Shown here: positions 9,328 through 19,923 of the stretch, piece by piece
Position numbering within the stretch: position 1 is the first letter of the stretch
Layout: every line of letters begins with the position of its first letter
Assembly: GCA_001630475.1 (NCBI GenBank)
Contig: KV419425.1
Span: 337,009 to 401,008, forward strand
Direction: 5' to 3'
DNA length: 64,000 nucleotides
From: Sistotremastrum niveocremeum HHB9708
Lineage: Eukaryota > Basidiomycota > Agaricomycetes > Sistotremastrales > Sistotremastraceae
Made by a program: the position numbers and the translations under genes
The notes under the pieces: model-generated
Seen by the model: only the letters and a program-made list of their open reading frames with translations
Databases searched by the model: none
Told to the model about the DNA's origin: nothing

Positions 9328-11287
9328 CTATCGGCTTCCGTCGGTATGTTGTATGCTGGACCACGCTCGCATCCGTGCGCCATATCGTATACAAACGACA
9401 ATCAAGCTGGGCCAAGTCAGTTAAAGCAAACGTAACAGTACTCCAAGGAATGCACCCAAAGCCGATCCAACCAAGAATAGCGGCAATCCCGTTAGTCCAT
9501 AATACCCCTATTGTTTCGATGGCGGGGAGAACGCCGAGGATGACAGTCGAAACGAGGCCGTTGCGGATCGCACTATGCATGTAGTTTTAATTAGGATTGT
9601 TTGAACGTTAAAGCAGTAGCATGGACTTACTAGTTTGCTGCGACGACCTCTGCGCTTCTGTTGTACATGATGTCTACGTTATAGGTTGCGCAAGGTCCCA
9701 AGACCATCGTTATCTGCGAAAGCATCAGGGGGATGTTGAGCGAAGTGCCAGACGTGACGTACGCCAATGCCATGGGTTAGGAGGAGCAGCATATTTATCC
9801 AAATTCCGGGCGAGCCATCAATGAAGTGGATAGCGAGTCCCATGCCAAGCGTCGAAAGAGGAACGAGGAACAGAGCACCGTGCCATGTGGCTCGGAGACG
9901 ATCTTCAGGAAGCCATTCTCCGTGTCGAAGAGCACGCCATTTTTTGATCGAATTATCAGACAACCATCCAGAGATGGTGGTTCCAACTACGACGAACGGT
10001 AGGGTTAGGTCAGATATCGATAGCAATATTGGATTAAGACGCACTCATGTTGCCGACGCCCGAGGGTAAGAAGAGTGCCCCGACAAGAGCCTGGTTCCCG
10101 ACGCCGTATCTCTCACCCTCCAAAGTGATGTGTTAGAACGATGCAGCTCGAGGAATGGCACAAAAAGAAGCAAACGCACAATCGTATATGCTAAGGGTAG
10201 CAGGACGACATGATCGGTGATTAACGTAGCAGTTGCAGCCATAGTCTGAGCTCAACAATGTCAAGCGGGACCAAGGATTGAGAAAGATAATGACTGACGG
10301 ATAGAAACAACACGGGACTCCGCATAAGCGCAAGGGCACGGAAAGGATTCAATAACACAAGTATTTTCCTGCTCTTTCCGTTCTTTATAAATTCGGCCTC
10401 CGCTTTGTCGATGCCACGAGTCCCGGGGTGCATGGTCTCAGGCAGGAATATGATGACTAACACCAGCGCAACTAAGCCAACGAATCCAATGCCCGCCTGC
10501 ATCGCACGCCACGAAGCACGCTCTGCTACAAGTCCACCAATGAATGGCGCTATCGAAGGCCCAATCAGAGCGAGCTGTTGGGGATAGCCGACGATCAGTG
10601 CCGCTCTCGCGTCGAATAGGAATGATAGACGCACGCAATTATATACCCCCATGGCGCGACCCCTTTCCTCCAACTTGAAGATATCTGCAATCGTTCCTGC
10701 GCCGACAGATTGAAAGGCGCACGATCCAAACGCTTGCAATGCTCGGAAGATCAGGAGCTCTGGGACGTTCCTGCAAGCTGCGACGCCTATGGAACCGAGG
10801 CAGTAGATGGGCAAAGAGGCTACGTATATGGGTTGTCTGCCATCTGCGACGTTGTTAGGTACTATACGGAAAATGATCTTTTCGATGCTTACAGTATCCA
10901 GAGTATCGAGCCCAGAACAGGCTTCCGACGGCTGCTGTGAATACGAATACGCCCACAGACAAACTGGCGGTGGCGTCAATCTGAGCAATCTGAATGAATC
11001 AACAAGCACTGACTTGATGATGCTCCCCGAGGTTTTGAGATCGCGAGCAATTTGGGGAATGGTGGGTGTAAACGAGCTAGATGTAAAGACTAGACAAATA
11101 AATCAGCATATGGCTTCTCTTAAGTTCATAACCACAAACAAGTCAAGAGTCTACAACAGGACACAGTGGCAAGTATAGTTTGCTTCCGCCGAAAGGAAAA
11201 CCTCTCATATTTCGCATCGTCTGAGAGTGAGGACGAAGAGACCAACGGTGTAGTCTCGGAGGGTGGTTCATCTGAAACGGATGGCAT
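9328..11287 (-). CDS. DHA1-type MFS multidrug/general-substrate transporter A
   Basis: This is a 12-TM proton-antiport efflux carrier of the yeast Qdr/Dtr1-like DHA1 group, expected in the plasma membrane. The start MPSVSDEPPSETTPLV is chosen by alignment with three paralogues in this window. Visible landmarks are GRQPIYVASLP (loop 2-3), the RALQAFG helix, the EERGRAMG loop, antiporter motif C (GPSIAPFIGG) and LPETMHPGTRG before the central loop. The last exon encodes a conserved tail (CIRYGARMRAWSSIQHTDG) that ends at 9328. Multiple short introns sit at the same places as in copies B-D, for example after the codon preceding the NLSVG segment. It looks intact. The substrate cannot be inferred. 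It lies about 22 kb from the other three copies. Confidence 0.85.
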
Positions 11288-11673
11288 TCTGAGTCTTTCA
11301 AGAGTCGTTCAGTTTTCGTGAGGTGGTGAGGCGGGCCCAGGAAGGATAAGTTTTCCAGCAAGAAGCATGAAGATGCATTATTCAAGTTTGACTCGATAGC
11401 TCGAAAATAGAAAGCAGTTCCGGGTTCCGACTTCCGTTAGCTCAAGCTAGGCGCTGGCTTCGAGGCCTTCGAGGTCTGATAAAATACAGTACAAAGGAAA
11501 TTCATCCTTGTTCACTCTGGTGGAGAAGTGAATGAATGTCTTTGATTTCGCTCCCAGATCTCAAATCCAGCGGCTTTCGAGATTTCCTCAACGAGTCTCC
11601 CACTTTGTACCGAATAAACTACATCTATTAACCCAGCTATTACAACGATATTACGGATGTTGATACAAAGAAC
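11288..11673. other. Promoter side of transporter A / 3' side of the F-box gene
   Basis: No coding signal is seen. It probably holds the upstream region of transporter A and the terminator region of the F-box gene. Confidence 0.45.
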
Positions 11674-13251
11674 TCAGAACCCCGTCGCATGATGGTGTAT
11701 ATCAGCGGGTATAGGAGGTGGCCAGGGACTCGCATGCCAGACAGAAGGAAATGGCTGTTGGACATACGAGTCATACAATATCTCCCCCATCAGAGGAAAC
11801 CCTCTCTCAGCTCGCACATTCAATATCTCAATCATCCACGCCCGATAAATATCAGAGAAATTCGGATGATACTGTATACCGAGATATTTGAGGTGCGGCA
11901 AGAAGCACAGTCCATCCGAGTCGGGCAGTGCAGGCCCGCGCAACGCATAGCCTAACGAGTGGTGATGAGAATTAATACCCCACCCCACCACGAGCTCACG
12001 TAGGGCCGAACAATGAGCCAGAAAATTCGTGAGAGTCTCGCAGCGAAGCCCGAGGTTGAGTTCTAGATGGAGAAGGGCCGGGAAATCACTCGCTTGAGCC
12101 CAGGCTTCCTCGAGATATACCATGTACTGAGGATCAGGAATACCTGGCTCCGCTAAGGATTTCCATGGTGAGATCCCAAGCTTAGCAAAGGAGAGTTTGG
12201 GCACGTGAAATGCGCCAAGCATCCGGAAGAGAGCGTATCTCGAGGAGCGGAGCTCGAGATGCGCCAGTCTGGCGAGAGTCCCTCTTCTCTTGACTTCTCG
12301 AGTACGAAAGGGGGGTTCAACAGATTCACGATCTGCTGTGTCTAGGTGAAGAAGTAACCTCAAAGTCTCGAGGTTGGGAAAGCAAGAGAGAAAATCGAAT
12401 AAACCATCGTAATCTCCGTGGATATGAATGGCACCGTCAAGAGCCAGATGTCGCAGATGTGGTGATGTCGAGGGAGTTTGGGAGAGAGTGACGGACATTG
12501 CGAGGTTCGTGAAGTCGATGTGAATGAGCGTGGGTGATAATAGTATGTCATCTAACTCGACATGCTGCGTCGCAACGATGACGAGCTTCTGCAACCTCGA
12601 GTGCAGGGTCAACATCGGCTTTAGGGCAATGCCTATGCCTCCGCACCACCCATTCACAGTCAGCTTCAGTTCTCGCACAGTTGACTGTGAATGCTGCTCG
12701 ACCGGCTGGATTTCAGACTGAAGATGTATGTTACTAGTCCGAAGATGTTCCAGGACTGGAGTATGGCCGTTGAACAACGTTTGGAAGGGAAGCGCCACTG
12801 CGCTCCTTGACTTATCTAACGATAAAAATCGGAGGACAGGTGCGTCTGTAGTACACCACGCCCTTAGTGCAGCGTTGAGGTACGATCCTTCGAGATAGAC
12901 TCGCAGCTCTTCGCACCGACGAAGCGAATATTTGACTAGGGTAAAGGCTTCGCAGAGCCAGGGGAGTTTCTGTTCGCGACCATCGAAGACCAAAGGTCCA
13001 AGGAATATTCGAAGCTTCCTTCCTTTAGACCTCTGCAAGGCTAGGCAGGCCATGGGAAGATCATCACCAGAAGTGATGAGTAAAAACGACCAAAATTTCG
13101 AGGACTCCGTAAGTGCACTGCTCCAGTGCTTGCAGACCTGCAGAAGAGACCTGAAGTCCTTCTGACGATACGGAGGGAGAGACGGCTGTTCTCTGACCAG
13201 AGGCTCCACGACTAGCTCCAGCAGTTCTGGCGCCAATCCACCCCAGTCCAT
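11674..13251 (-). CDS. F-box protein with leucine-rich C-terminal part
   Basis: This is a single-exon 525-residue protein. Residues about 5-65 form a degenerate F-box (LAPELLELVVEPLV..., then a DFRSLLQVCKHWSSAL-type segment), the Skp1-binding part of SCF ubiquitin ligases. The rest has irregular Leu-rich repeats (LRHLALDG, LETLRLLL, LAHLELRSS, LLHLELNLGL, LKYLGIQYHP), as in the greatly expanded Agaricomycete F-box family, and would bind the substrate. The lack of introns is unusual beside its neighbours but common in this family. The target is unknown. Confidence 0.82.
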   Translation of the reverse strand: MDWGGLAPELLELVVEPLVREQPSLPPYRQKDFRSLLQVCKHWSSALTESSKFWSFLLITSGDDLPMACLALQRSKGRKLRIFLGPLVFDGREQKLPWLCEAFTLVKYSLRRCEELRVYLEGSYLNAALRAWCTTDAPVLRFLSLDKSRSAVALPFQTLFNGHTPVLEHLRTSNIHLQSEIQPVEQHSQSTVRELKLTVNGWCGGIGIALKPMLTLHSRLQKLVIVATQHVELDDILLSPTLIHIDFTNLAMSVTLSQTPSTSPHLRHLALDGAIHIHGDYDGLFDFLSCFPNLETLRLLLHLDTADRESVEPPFRTREVKRRGTLARLAHLELRSSRYALFRMLGAFHVPKLSFAKLGISPWKSLAEPGIPDPQYMVYLEEAWAQASDFPALLHLELNLGLRCETLTNFLAHCSALRELVVGWGINSHHHSLGYALRGPALPDSDGLCFLPHLKYLGIQYHPNFSDIYRAWMIEILNVRAERGFPLMGEILYDSYVQQPFPSVWHASPWPPPIPADIHHHATGF

Positions 13252-13920
13252 CTTCTTCCTATAATACGATGAGAACTTGAGTCCAACTATTCCGAAGCGC
13301 GAAAACTCACCAGGTCAGGGTGTCCAAATCCACGGGTGTAAGGACGTGAGGACGCCAGGTTTTAATGGGTCTCGCTAGAAATATATACCGAGCTCACAGG
13401 AACCAAGCTCTATATGTAACAAGACCATAATGAATGCACGATGTTCCGATATCGGCTGCGCCATAATTTCAAGGCACATAACAGTGTTCTATTAGGTCCT
13501 CGGGCGCTCTGGTGGCCGATCAGAAAGCTTGTTCGGCGCACTCTCCATAGATGAGGTTCTGCCACATGCGCGGGTCCCGACCCCAGGGGTGACTTTCAGG
13601 ACCAGCATTCATTCAGACACGATGCTGCACCACAGCCGGAAGGGTCCCACCGAACAGAGATGTTATTGGCTAGCGAGGACCAGCGTTAAACAATTTTTGG
13701 AAGAGAGCGTCAACGGTTGAGCCCTTTGAGGCTGAAGCCGTGATCGTCATTATCGTGACCGCGTTCGGGTGGGACAAACAAGACCAAAGAGAGTCGTCGC
13801 GCCGAACGCGCGTCAACACGACCAAACATCGTCCTCATTGTTCGTTCCAGCTCCGTCGTCAGCGTACGCGCCGCCCCGGTTCGCTCACGACCTGTGAGGG
13901 CTTTCTAAACCGCAGCCGCA
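13252..13920. other. Divergent promoter region between the F-box gene and sgo1
   Basis: No convincing coding frame is seen. A TATATATT-like box on the minus strand (about 13379-13389) lies about 130 bp upstream of the F-box start. The sgo1 side is GC-rich with several CGCG motifs. Confidence 0.45.
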
Positions 13921-15613
13921 ATGTCGCGACGCAACTCGCGGTCCAATCCTACGGAGTTCGATGCGTTGTTGGAGTTTGAAACCTGTGAGTTTACGTTCTA
14001 CACTCGTAGCGGCTTTTGTGTCAGTTCTGACCGAATGACGTGTTCTAGTCAAGAAAAAATATCTTATCGTTAACAGGCATATCACCAAGTGAGATCTCAT
14101 TCATACCATCTCTCTCGTGTCGTGGGGCTAACGATATACGAACAAAGGCTGAACTCTACGTTGAGCGTCAGAGTTGAAGAGCTCAATGCTCAGATCGGAG
14201 AACTTTATGGGGAGAACTTGCGGCTCAAAGCGGAGAATGTTGCTTTGACGGTACAGCTGAAGAGGGAAAAGGGAAAGATGAGAAACCTGATGGCGGAAGC
14301 AGAGTTAGCAGTAAGCATTCACTTCTTCCTTTCTCAAAGGCTATATGCCAACACCAAACATCCTTCCAGACTGAGCAACTCATGCGACAAATATCCTCCT
14401 TGCGACATTCCTTTAGCATCTCTCATCACTCGCCGTTCCCAGACGAACCACAACGATCCCGTGCCACGCGACCCTCGACGAATCCACCTCCTCGGATCTC
14501 GCGTCCTCCTGCATTTGAACAGATTCACGAAGTGCTCGCTGAAGAAGGTGATAATGAAGCAGAGGACGATGACGAAGAACCAACACCAACGCGTCCCCCG
14601 AGTCGTCGCCTAGGCGATTCCAGGCTACCTCGTCTTGTAATTGAACCTTCAAACGGGGAGAGTAGTGCAGTCAGCATCGACAAGAAGAAGGCGATGCGTC
14701 GACAGAGCGGTTTATTAGAACACATTCCTCGCCCTGCATCTCCTCTCGCTATGTCGCCTACAACCCCAGTCCCCGTCGCAGAACTGGGTCCTTTGCGAGA
14801 AGACGAAGAGGCCGAAGTCCTCGCGCTCGTCGATCCCAAGCCGAAGGTCATGAAGCCCAAGGACATCCCCAAAATCGTTCCTCCCGAAAAAGTAGAGAGA
14901 GTGGTACCGGAGCGGTTGAAAGACGTGACGAACAGTTCAGGCAACCCGAGATCATCATCATCCTCTACACTCCAACTTCCTCCCACTCCATCCACAGTCT
15001 CATCCTCTCCCATTTCATTATTTTCGCCGGCCTCTTCGGCAGCTACTTGCACGCCATTAACGACCCCAGCTACGACCCCAAAACCATCACCAATATACCT
15101 TAATACCCCAGTCTCAGCAGACCCCCCTTCCCGCTATACTTCCGTCGACGAAGCTCCTTCAGAAGACAAGACCAACACGATTACCGCTAGTGGATCAAGA
15201 GAACGTAGAGCACGGAAAAGCGTAAACTACGCCGAACCGAAGCTGAATACGTGAGATAATCCTAGCTTCCTAATGCTGTATCTTCATTCTAACCCGATAA
15301 CAGGAAAATGAGAAAACCGTCGCCCCCACCTTCACCTTTACCGACGGTTGGCTCATCCGTGAAACGCAAGAAGCCTCCTTTATTCCACGGAACGACTTCA
15401 GCCGACGACGATGCAGGCGCCGAAGGAGATGCAGAAGTCGATGGTGATACCGATGGTTCCATCTCTAAACCTATTCGTATGCATGGTCGTCGAAGAAGTG
15501 GAGGAGGAAGTCTCGGTGTGGTTCCTATAGGTGTTGGTGCTGGCGGATTGAAGATCGATACCGGGGCCGACACACTAGATGGAGCTGGACGACGGCATAG
15601 TACAGCGTCATGA
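13921..15613 (+). CDS. sgo1: Shugoshin, protector of centromeric cohesin
   Basis: Five exons (13921-13984, 14049-14088, 14148-14310, 14370-15250, 15304-15613) give 485 aa. The N-terminus carries the fungal shugoshin signature FKKKYLIVNRHITKLNSTLS, followed by the coiled coil VRVEELNAQIGELYGENLRL (residues about 34-80) that recruits PP2A-B'. The middle is Ser/Pro/Thr-rich and disordered. Near residues 369-389 lies the basic SGO motif (RRARKSVNYAEPKLNTKMRK) that binds phosphorylated histone H2A. The SGO motif is split by the last intron. Shugoshin with PP2A guards cohesin at centromeres in meiosis I and senses tension in mitosis. Every splice junction keeps frame and both signature domains are present. 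Confidence 0.95.
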
Positions 15614-15889
15614 CAATAACTGTGATCCATACTGCTTATATTTACAATCTCCAACTGCGCACTGGCTTGGGTCCAGCGACAGTATTGGCTTGTTCATTTT
15701 GTTGTGTTTGTCTTGTCACCTTGCTTGTCACTGTACTATTTTCTTCTACATTTGGTCATATGAGGTCTATACATAACATAATATATACAGTAGGATGTAT
15801 ATGAAGAACGAGTAGATTATAAAAGCAGGAACCCCCAGATGCCCTGATATCACAAGATGAATTATTAATAAATTACGAGTCATTCGACG

Positions 15890-18205
15890 TTATCTCCCCT
15901 TGAAAAGTTTGTTGTACGCTCTTGTACCCACCTCTGGAATGAAGGTCGTCACAGGCTGAACACTTCGCGACAGACTGATGCTAGCTTTCGCAGGCGGAGA
16001 AGGCTGATATCCACCAACAGTCTCGTCGGCCAGCTGATCTTCTTCTTCCTCCTCCTCCTCCTCCTCTTCATCATCGGAAGCAGCCATAATAGGAGGGATA
16101 GAATGCAACGCACTTCTGGGAAGAGGCTGGAACTGCAATGTTTGAGCTACTGAGCGCTGTTGAGCCTGTCGAGCACGTGAAGCAGCTTCCTGCTGCTGAG
16201 CCTGGGTTTGGGTTCGAAGGGGTGTGCGCTGTATTTGCTGTCGTTGTCGTTGGAGAGGGGATATCGTCTGTAAAGGTTTTCGTTGGAGTGGGCTGAAAAC
16301 TAGCGCATTTGATATACTGCGTTTCTTCCCAGCACCGTGTCCTAGGTGGTTTGATCTCGAGGATGACGTCACGCGTCGGAAAGGTGAACTCTCCGCGATT
16401 GCTTTTGGACTGGGGAGCATGCCGGTGGGGATTTTGGATGAACTAGGGCGCTTGATGGCCGAAGGGAGAGGAAGATCTCTTAATGCAGAAGTAAGATCTT
16501 CATCGTCTTCGTCGACGAATATCGATTGTGATTGTGATGGGTGTTGAGTCTGCTGAGTCTGAGAAGCCTTCGGGGCTCGATGATCCAGGTGAAGAGCACC
16601 AATAAGATCGTCGTCGTCATCGTCCACTTCGATAGATTGAGGCTCTTCCTCCTCCTCCTCCTCGTCTTCTTCTTCTTCCTCTTCGTCATCCTCCTCGTCC
16701 TCGTCGAGCAAGATCTCTTCATCCTCCTCGCGCACAACGTCGATCAAATTCTCCACGCTAGCCGCTTCTTCCGTACTCAAACCTTCTGCAGTTTCGGATC
16801 TTCGGTCAGGTCCCTCAGATGGATCCGGAAGGAACAACGCTTCAGAATCCCCAGCCTCATTTGTTCTCTCGCTGACTTTGGCAGGGGGTGGTTGAGACGC
16901 GTTTGTTTCTCTGGCGGGCTGATTAGAAGGCGGTTGCGCACTTCGAGGAGGACCGCCAGTGCTGGGTTTCTTTTTTGCCATTCGGCCTGGCGAACGATAT
17001 TGCGGCGAGTGCTGGGGATCTGCTGGGCGTTCGGGATAAATAAGTTGGGGAGGAGGAGATGGGTGTGAAGCCTGGCGTGCCGCGAGATTGGAAGGCCCTG
17101 CACGAGCTTGGGTATCTGTTGCTTGCGTGGACGCCTTGCTCTGTTTCTGGGCGGTACCGGCGGCGACAGCGACAAATGCGGTCCTGGAGCGTAGAAAGGG
17201 TAGAAGTCAGTACAGTTCACGATTACTAACGACAGATACTAACTTCTTCTGGCTACTTGGGGCTCCAGAGGACCATGGGAGGGTTCTCTTCTTGGGAGCA
17301 GAAGTCGTAGATTCGGTGATGACAGCATTGGAAGGTCCTACAGCGGGAGGTTCTCGTATGTCATCCGCGAAGGGACTAGGATCTCGGAAGAAATCCCAGT
17401 CGAAGCCACCTCCCATATTGACATCCTCGTCTCCGGGGAGTTCTTCGACCCTGCATCACCGAGTAAGCGTAATAGCCCCAAAAATCAGTTGAAGACGTAC
17501 TGTCGACTTTGTGAACGTCTTTCGGGGGAGACGGGAGGGCGTTCTGTTGCTCGTGCTTTGCCTTTGTTCTTGTCAGTTTTCTTCTTCTTCCTAGGCGGGA
17601 AATCCTGCTCAGGTTCCTCTTCTTCCTCTTCTTCCAAGCGTTCAAAGACGATATTTCGTTTTCTGGGATTTCGCGGCTTTCCAGGTGGGTCAGATTCAGA
17701 GGTGACTTTGGGACGAGATCTCTGATGGGACGTGAATATAACGGTAGAGTCGTATCCGTCGACAACGTACCTTAGCGTCCCACGCCGCTTTCAATTCTTC
17801 AAAATCCTTCTCAATGTCCTCTAATTGCGCAGGAGGAGATTCCTCGCGACAACCACCTTGTGGCTTTTTCCCATTCTCTCTCTCGCTTTCCTCTACTTCC
17901 TGCTCTTGTAGACGTGGTGGTGATAAGTGTGGGGTCGGGCGCCGTGATCCAGGATCGGTTTCAGTCGACTTCTTAAGCAGTTTCTCGACCGAAGGGAATT
18001 GCCACCCCGTGGCAAGATAGGTCTTGCCTGGAGCCTGTTCGCCAACTCGAAGTCAGTCTCCGAAGTGTTATCTGTCTTCAGATACATGTAAGACATAGGG
18101 GCGTACTTTCGTCAATGTTCTCTTGATGGCCTTCAGTTCTCCATCTGATTGTGAGACAACAGAGTTATCATCACTTGTGCCAAAGTCATAGTCGCTCCCA
18201 GACAT
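15890..18205 (-). CDS. Large acidic low-complexity protein, probably nuclear
   Basis: The start MSGSDYDFGTSDDNSVVSQS is followed by at least five exons that join in frame to a protein of roughly 700 aa ending ...TRAYNKLFKGR. Visible features are a conserved-looking N-terminal part (APGKTYLATGWQFPSVEKLL), a basic PRKKKKTDKNKGKAR cluster (likely NLS), a DWDFFRDPSPF segment, a long Asp/Glu-rich tract (about 16625-16720), a second Glu run near 16040-16070, and a Gln/Arg-rich SPLQR repeat. I do not recognise the family. The composition suggests a chromatin, histone-binding or transcription-related scaffold, but this is inference. It converges on sgo1 (276 bp between stops). Confidence 0.65.
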
Positions 18206-18549
18206 AGTCTTCCCTCGAAACTAAGGTAGAGCCGGCCAAATGTGAGCCGGCGGGTCGGAAGCAGATGAGAAGAATGTCACAAACGCGTGACGTCACGCCA
18301 TTCCGTTTCAAGCTCGTGCCGGGCTTGCAAGGAGCGTTTGCAACGTGTTCCGTCCAACCTCGTGTTAGTATTCTCAACAACCCCGGATGCGTCTCGTTAA
18401 GGTCATTAGATTAGTTGGCTCTACTACTGCTTTACATATCGTAGACCATGTCTACTAATATAACAACGCGAGGAAATTCTTCCTTTATCAACCTCGCGAG
18501 CCATCATTTCCATATAGCAAGAGCGGAGGCGTCAGGCGAATGATCCAAA
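18206..18549. other. Intergenic region
   Basis: This is the upstream side of the acidic protein gene. No gene signal is seen. It contains CGTGACGTCACG-like palindromic sequence near 18287-18298 (ACGCGTGACGTCACGCCA), a perfect CRE-type TGACGTCA core. Confidence 0.5.
18289..18296. promoter_or_regulatory. CRE-type bZIP site TGACGTCA
   Basis: The palindrome TGACGTCA, extended to CGTGACGTCACG, lies about 85-95 bp upstream of the start codon of the acidic protein gene. It is the consensus site for ATF/CREB bZIP factors. It is a plausible promoter element, but binding is inferred only. Confidence 0.5.
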
Positions 18550-19422
18550 TCAGTTTGAGAAATCCATAACAGCTTCCGCAAGCGGAGACTTGGATTGCGC
18601 TCGAATTTCGGACGAGGTCCGCTTGCGCAACGGACGATGACGATTGCGTTTCCTGATGAGCGATTTGGCCACGAGCTGAGGCAGGCTTTGAATGTCGGGC
18701 CTGTCATGAGCGATCATGTGCTGGGCCAAAGTCGCTTTCAGGAAGTGATGTTTAGACGCAGAGACGACCGGGGCAACGGGGATATCCTTATATCCATGTG
18801 CCATCAATATCAGATGGAGGCGTGTCACCAGGAGACGCTCAGATGCAAACGCCTCGGACGGCATAGATGGGTCGTGCCACAAACGCCAGACGATACTAGC
18901 GTGCAAGGAGGAAAGGAACTCCGTATCGGCGTTCTTCACCACGGTCGTGGAAGGCGAGCATGAGGGAGAGGAGATGGAGTAGGCTTTCTTCCGAGTACGC
19001 AAACCCGATGCGTGCTCGATGGTGGCCTTTCGACGACGAAGTTCCTTGATATTCTCCTGCCTCTTTGCAACCTCCTGCGCCCAATCCCTTCTGCGAGCCG
19101 TACTCGCACTATCCATCGGAAGATCGAGAACGACGTCTATGTCTTCTTTGGATGTAGGGAATGGGATAAATGAAGGGTCTGATGGGGAGGATATGCATCT
19201 TGTTCGTTGGGTGCCACCCTTCTTCTGTGCCACATCGGTACGAGTTCCAATTCTGTTGGCTACATCGACCAAGGGTCGACTAGTGTATGAGCGAGCCATG
19301 AGAGACGGAAGCGAAGAGGGAGATTGGGTCATAGTGAAATTGTATGTAGATGACGAGCTACTATGACTGTCAAACGACTGCAAGACTTGTAAACCGTTTT
19401 TCACTGACCTACGGGATGTCAA
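18550..19422 (-). CDS. Hypothetical protein, 290 aa
   Basis: This is a single open frame with no recognised domain. The first third is Ser-rich, followed by a basic helical stretch (about residues 110-150, with QENIKELRRRKATIE). The C-terminal half looks globular and helical (EFLSSLHASIVWRLWHDPSM... RLHLILMAHGYKDIP). The second in-frame Met at residue 31 may be the true start. It is probably a fungus-specific gene. Downstream of its start lies about 0.5 kb without genes. Confidence 0.5.
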   Translation of the reverse strand: MTSRRSVKNGLQVLQSFDSHSSSSSTYNFTMTQSPSSLPSLMARSYTSRPLVDVANRIGTRTDVAQKKGGTQRTRCISSPSDPSFIPFPTSKEDIDVVLDLPMDSASTARRRDWAQEVAKRQENIKELRRRKATIEHASGLRTRKKAYSISSPSCSPSTTVVKNADTEFLSSLHASIVWRLWHDPSMPSEAFASERLLVTRLHLILMAHGYKDIPVAPVVSASKHHFLKATLAQHMIAHDRPDIQSLPQLVAKSLIRKRNRHRPLRKRTSSEIRAQSKSPLAEAVMDFSN

Positions 19423-19923
19423 CGTGTGACAATTTTCGAAGGTCCTTGAATAGGGCGTTCAACGACGAGCAGACTCTCGATTGATATTGCTGATCCAACA
19501 GCAAGAACAAAGGTGATGTGCACACAACCCAAGCGGGAGATGCGCTTGAGCTCGTCGTTGACTTCGAAGGTTAGAGTACAAGAGCGTTTCCTGTTAGAGA
19601 GATCGAATGGTTAGTGTGGAGTATAAGGAAGGTCGAACGAGTTGCTGGTTGGTGGGATAAGAAAAGGATTTGGCCGTATTTGGTTGCCCCTTTAATGATC
19701 GCTTAGCTCGGGCGTCTACACGACCCTATCAATATCAACATTCCATTTCAAGAAACAAAACATAAAAATACAAGAATGAATTATATTTGGGATCTATCGA
19801 CCGATGAATATAAGGCATAAATTCGTCACGTGTTCATAAAGAGAACTAGAAATTCTTCGTGGATGGATGCAGGCAATCCTGCGGCGGTCAGTGGGAACGC
19901 GTCAACAACTGCGGCCAGGACCC
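19423..19923. other. Intergenic region
   Basis: This is the upstream region of the 290-aa gene and the 3' region of the DHA2 transporter. An AT-rich patch lies near 19740-19800. No gene was recognised. Confidence 0.45.

Noticed and set aside
14413-15052. Long minus-strand frames opposite sgo1
   Set aside because: These are shadows of the Ser/Pro-rich disordered part of shugoshin, whose composition opens the antisense frames.
16541-17068. Forward hydrophobic frame (175 aa) opposite the acidic protein gene
   Set aside because: Leu/Phe/Val runs arise from reading the Glu/Asp codon tracts in reverse.
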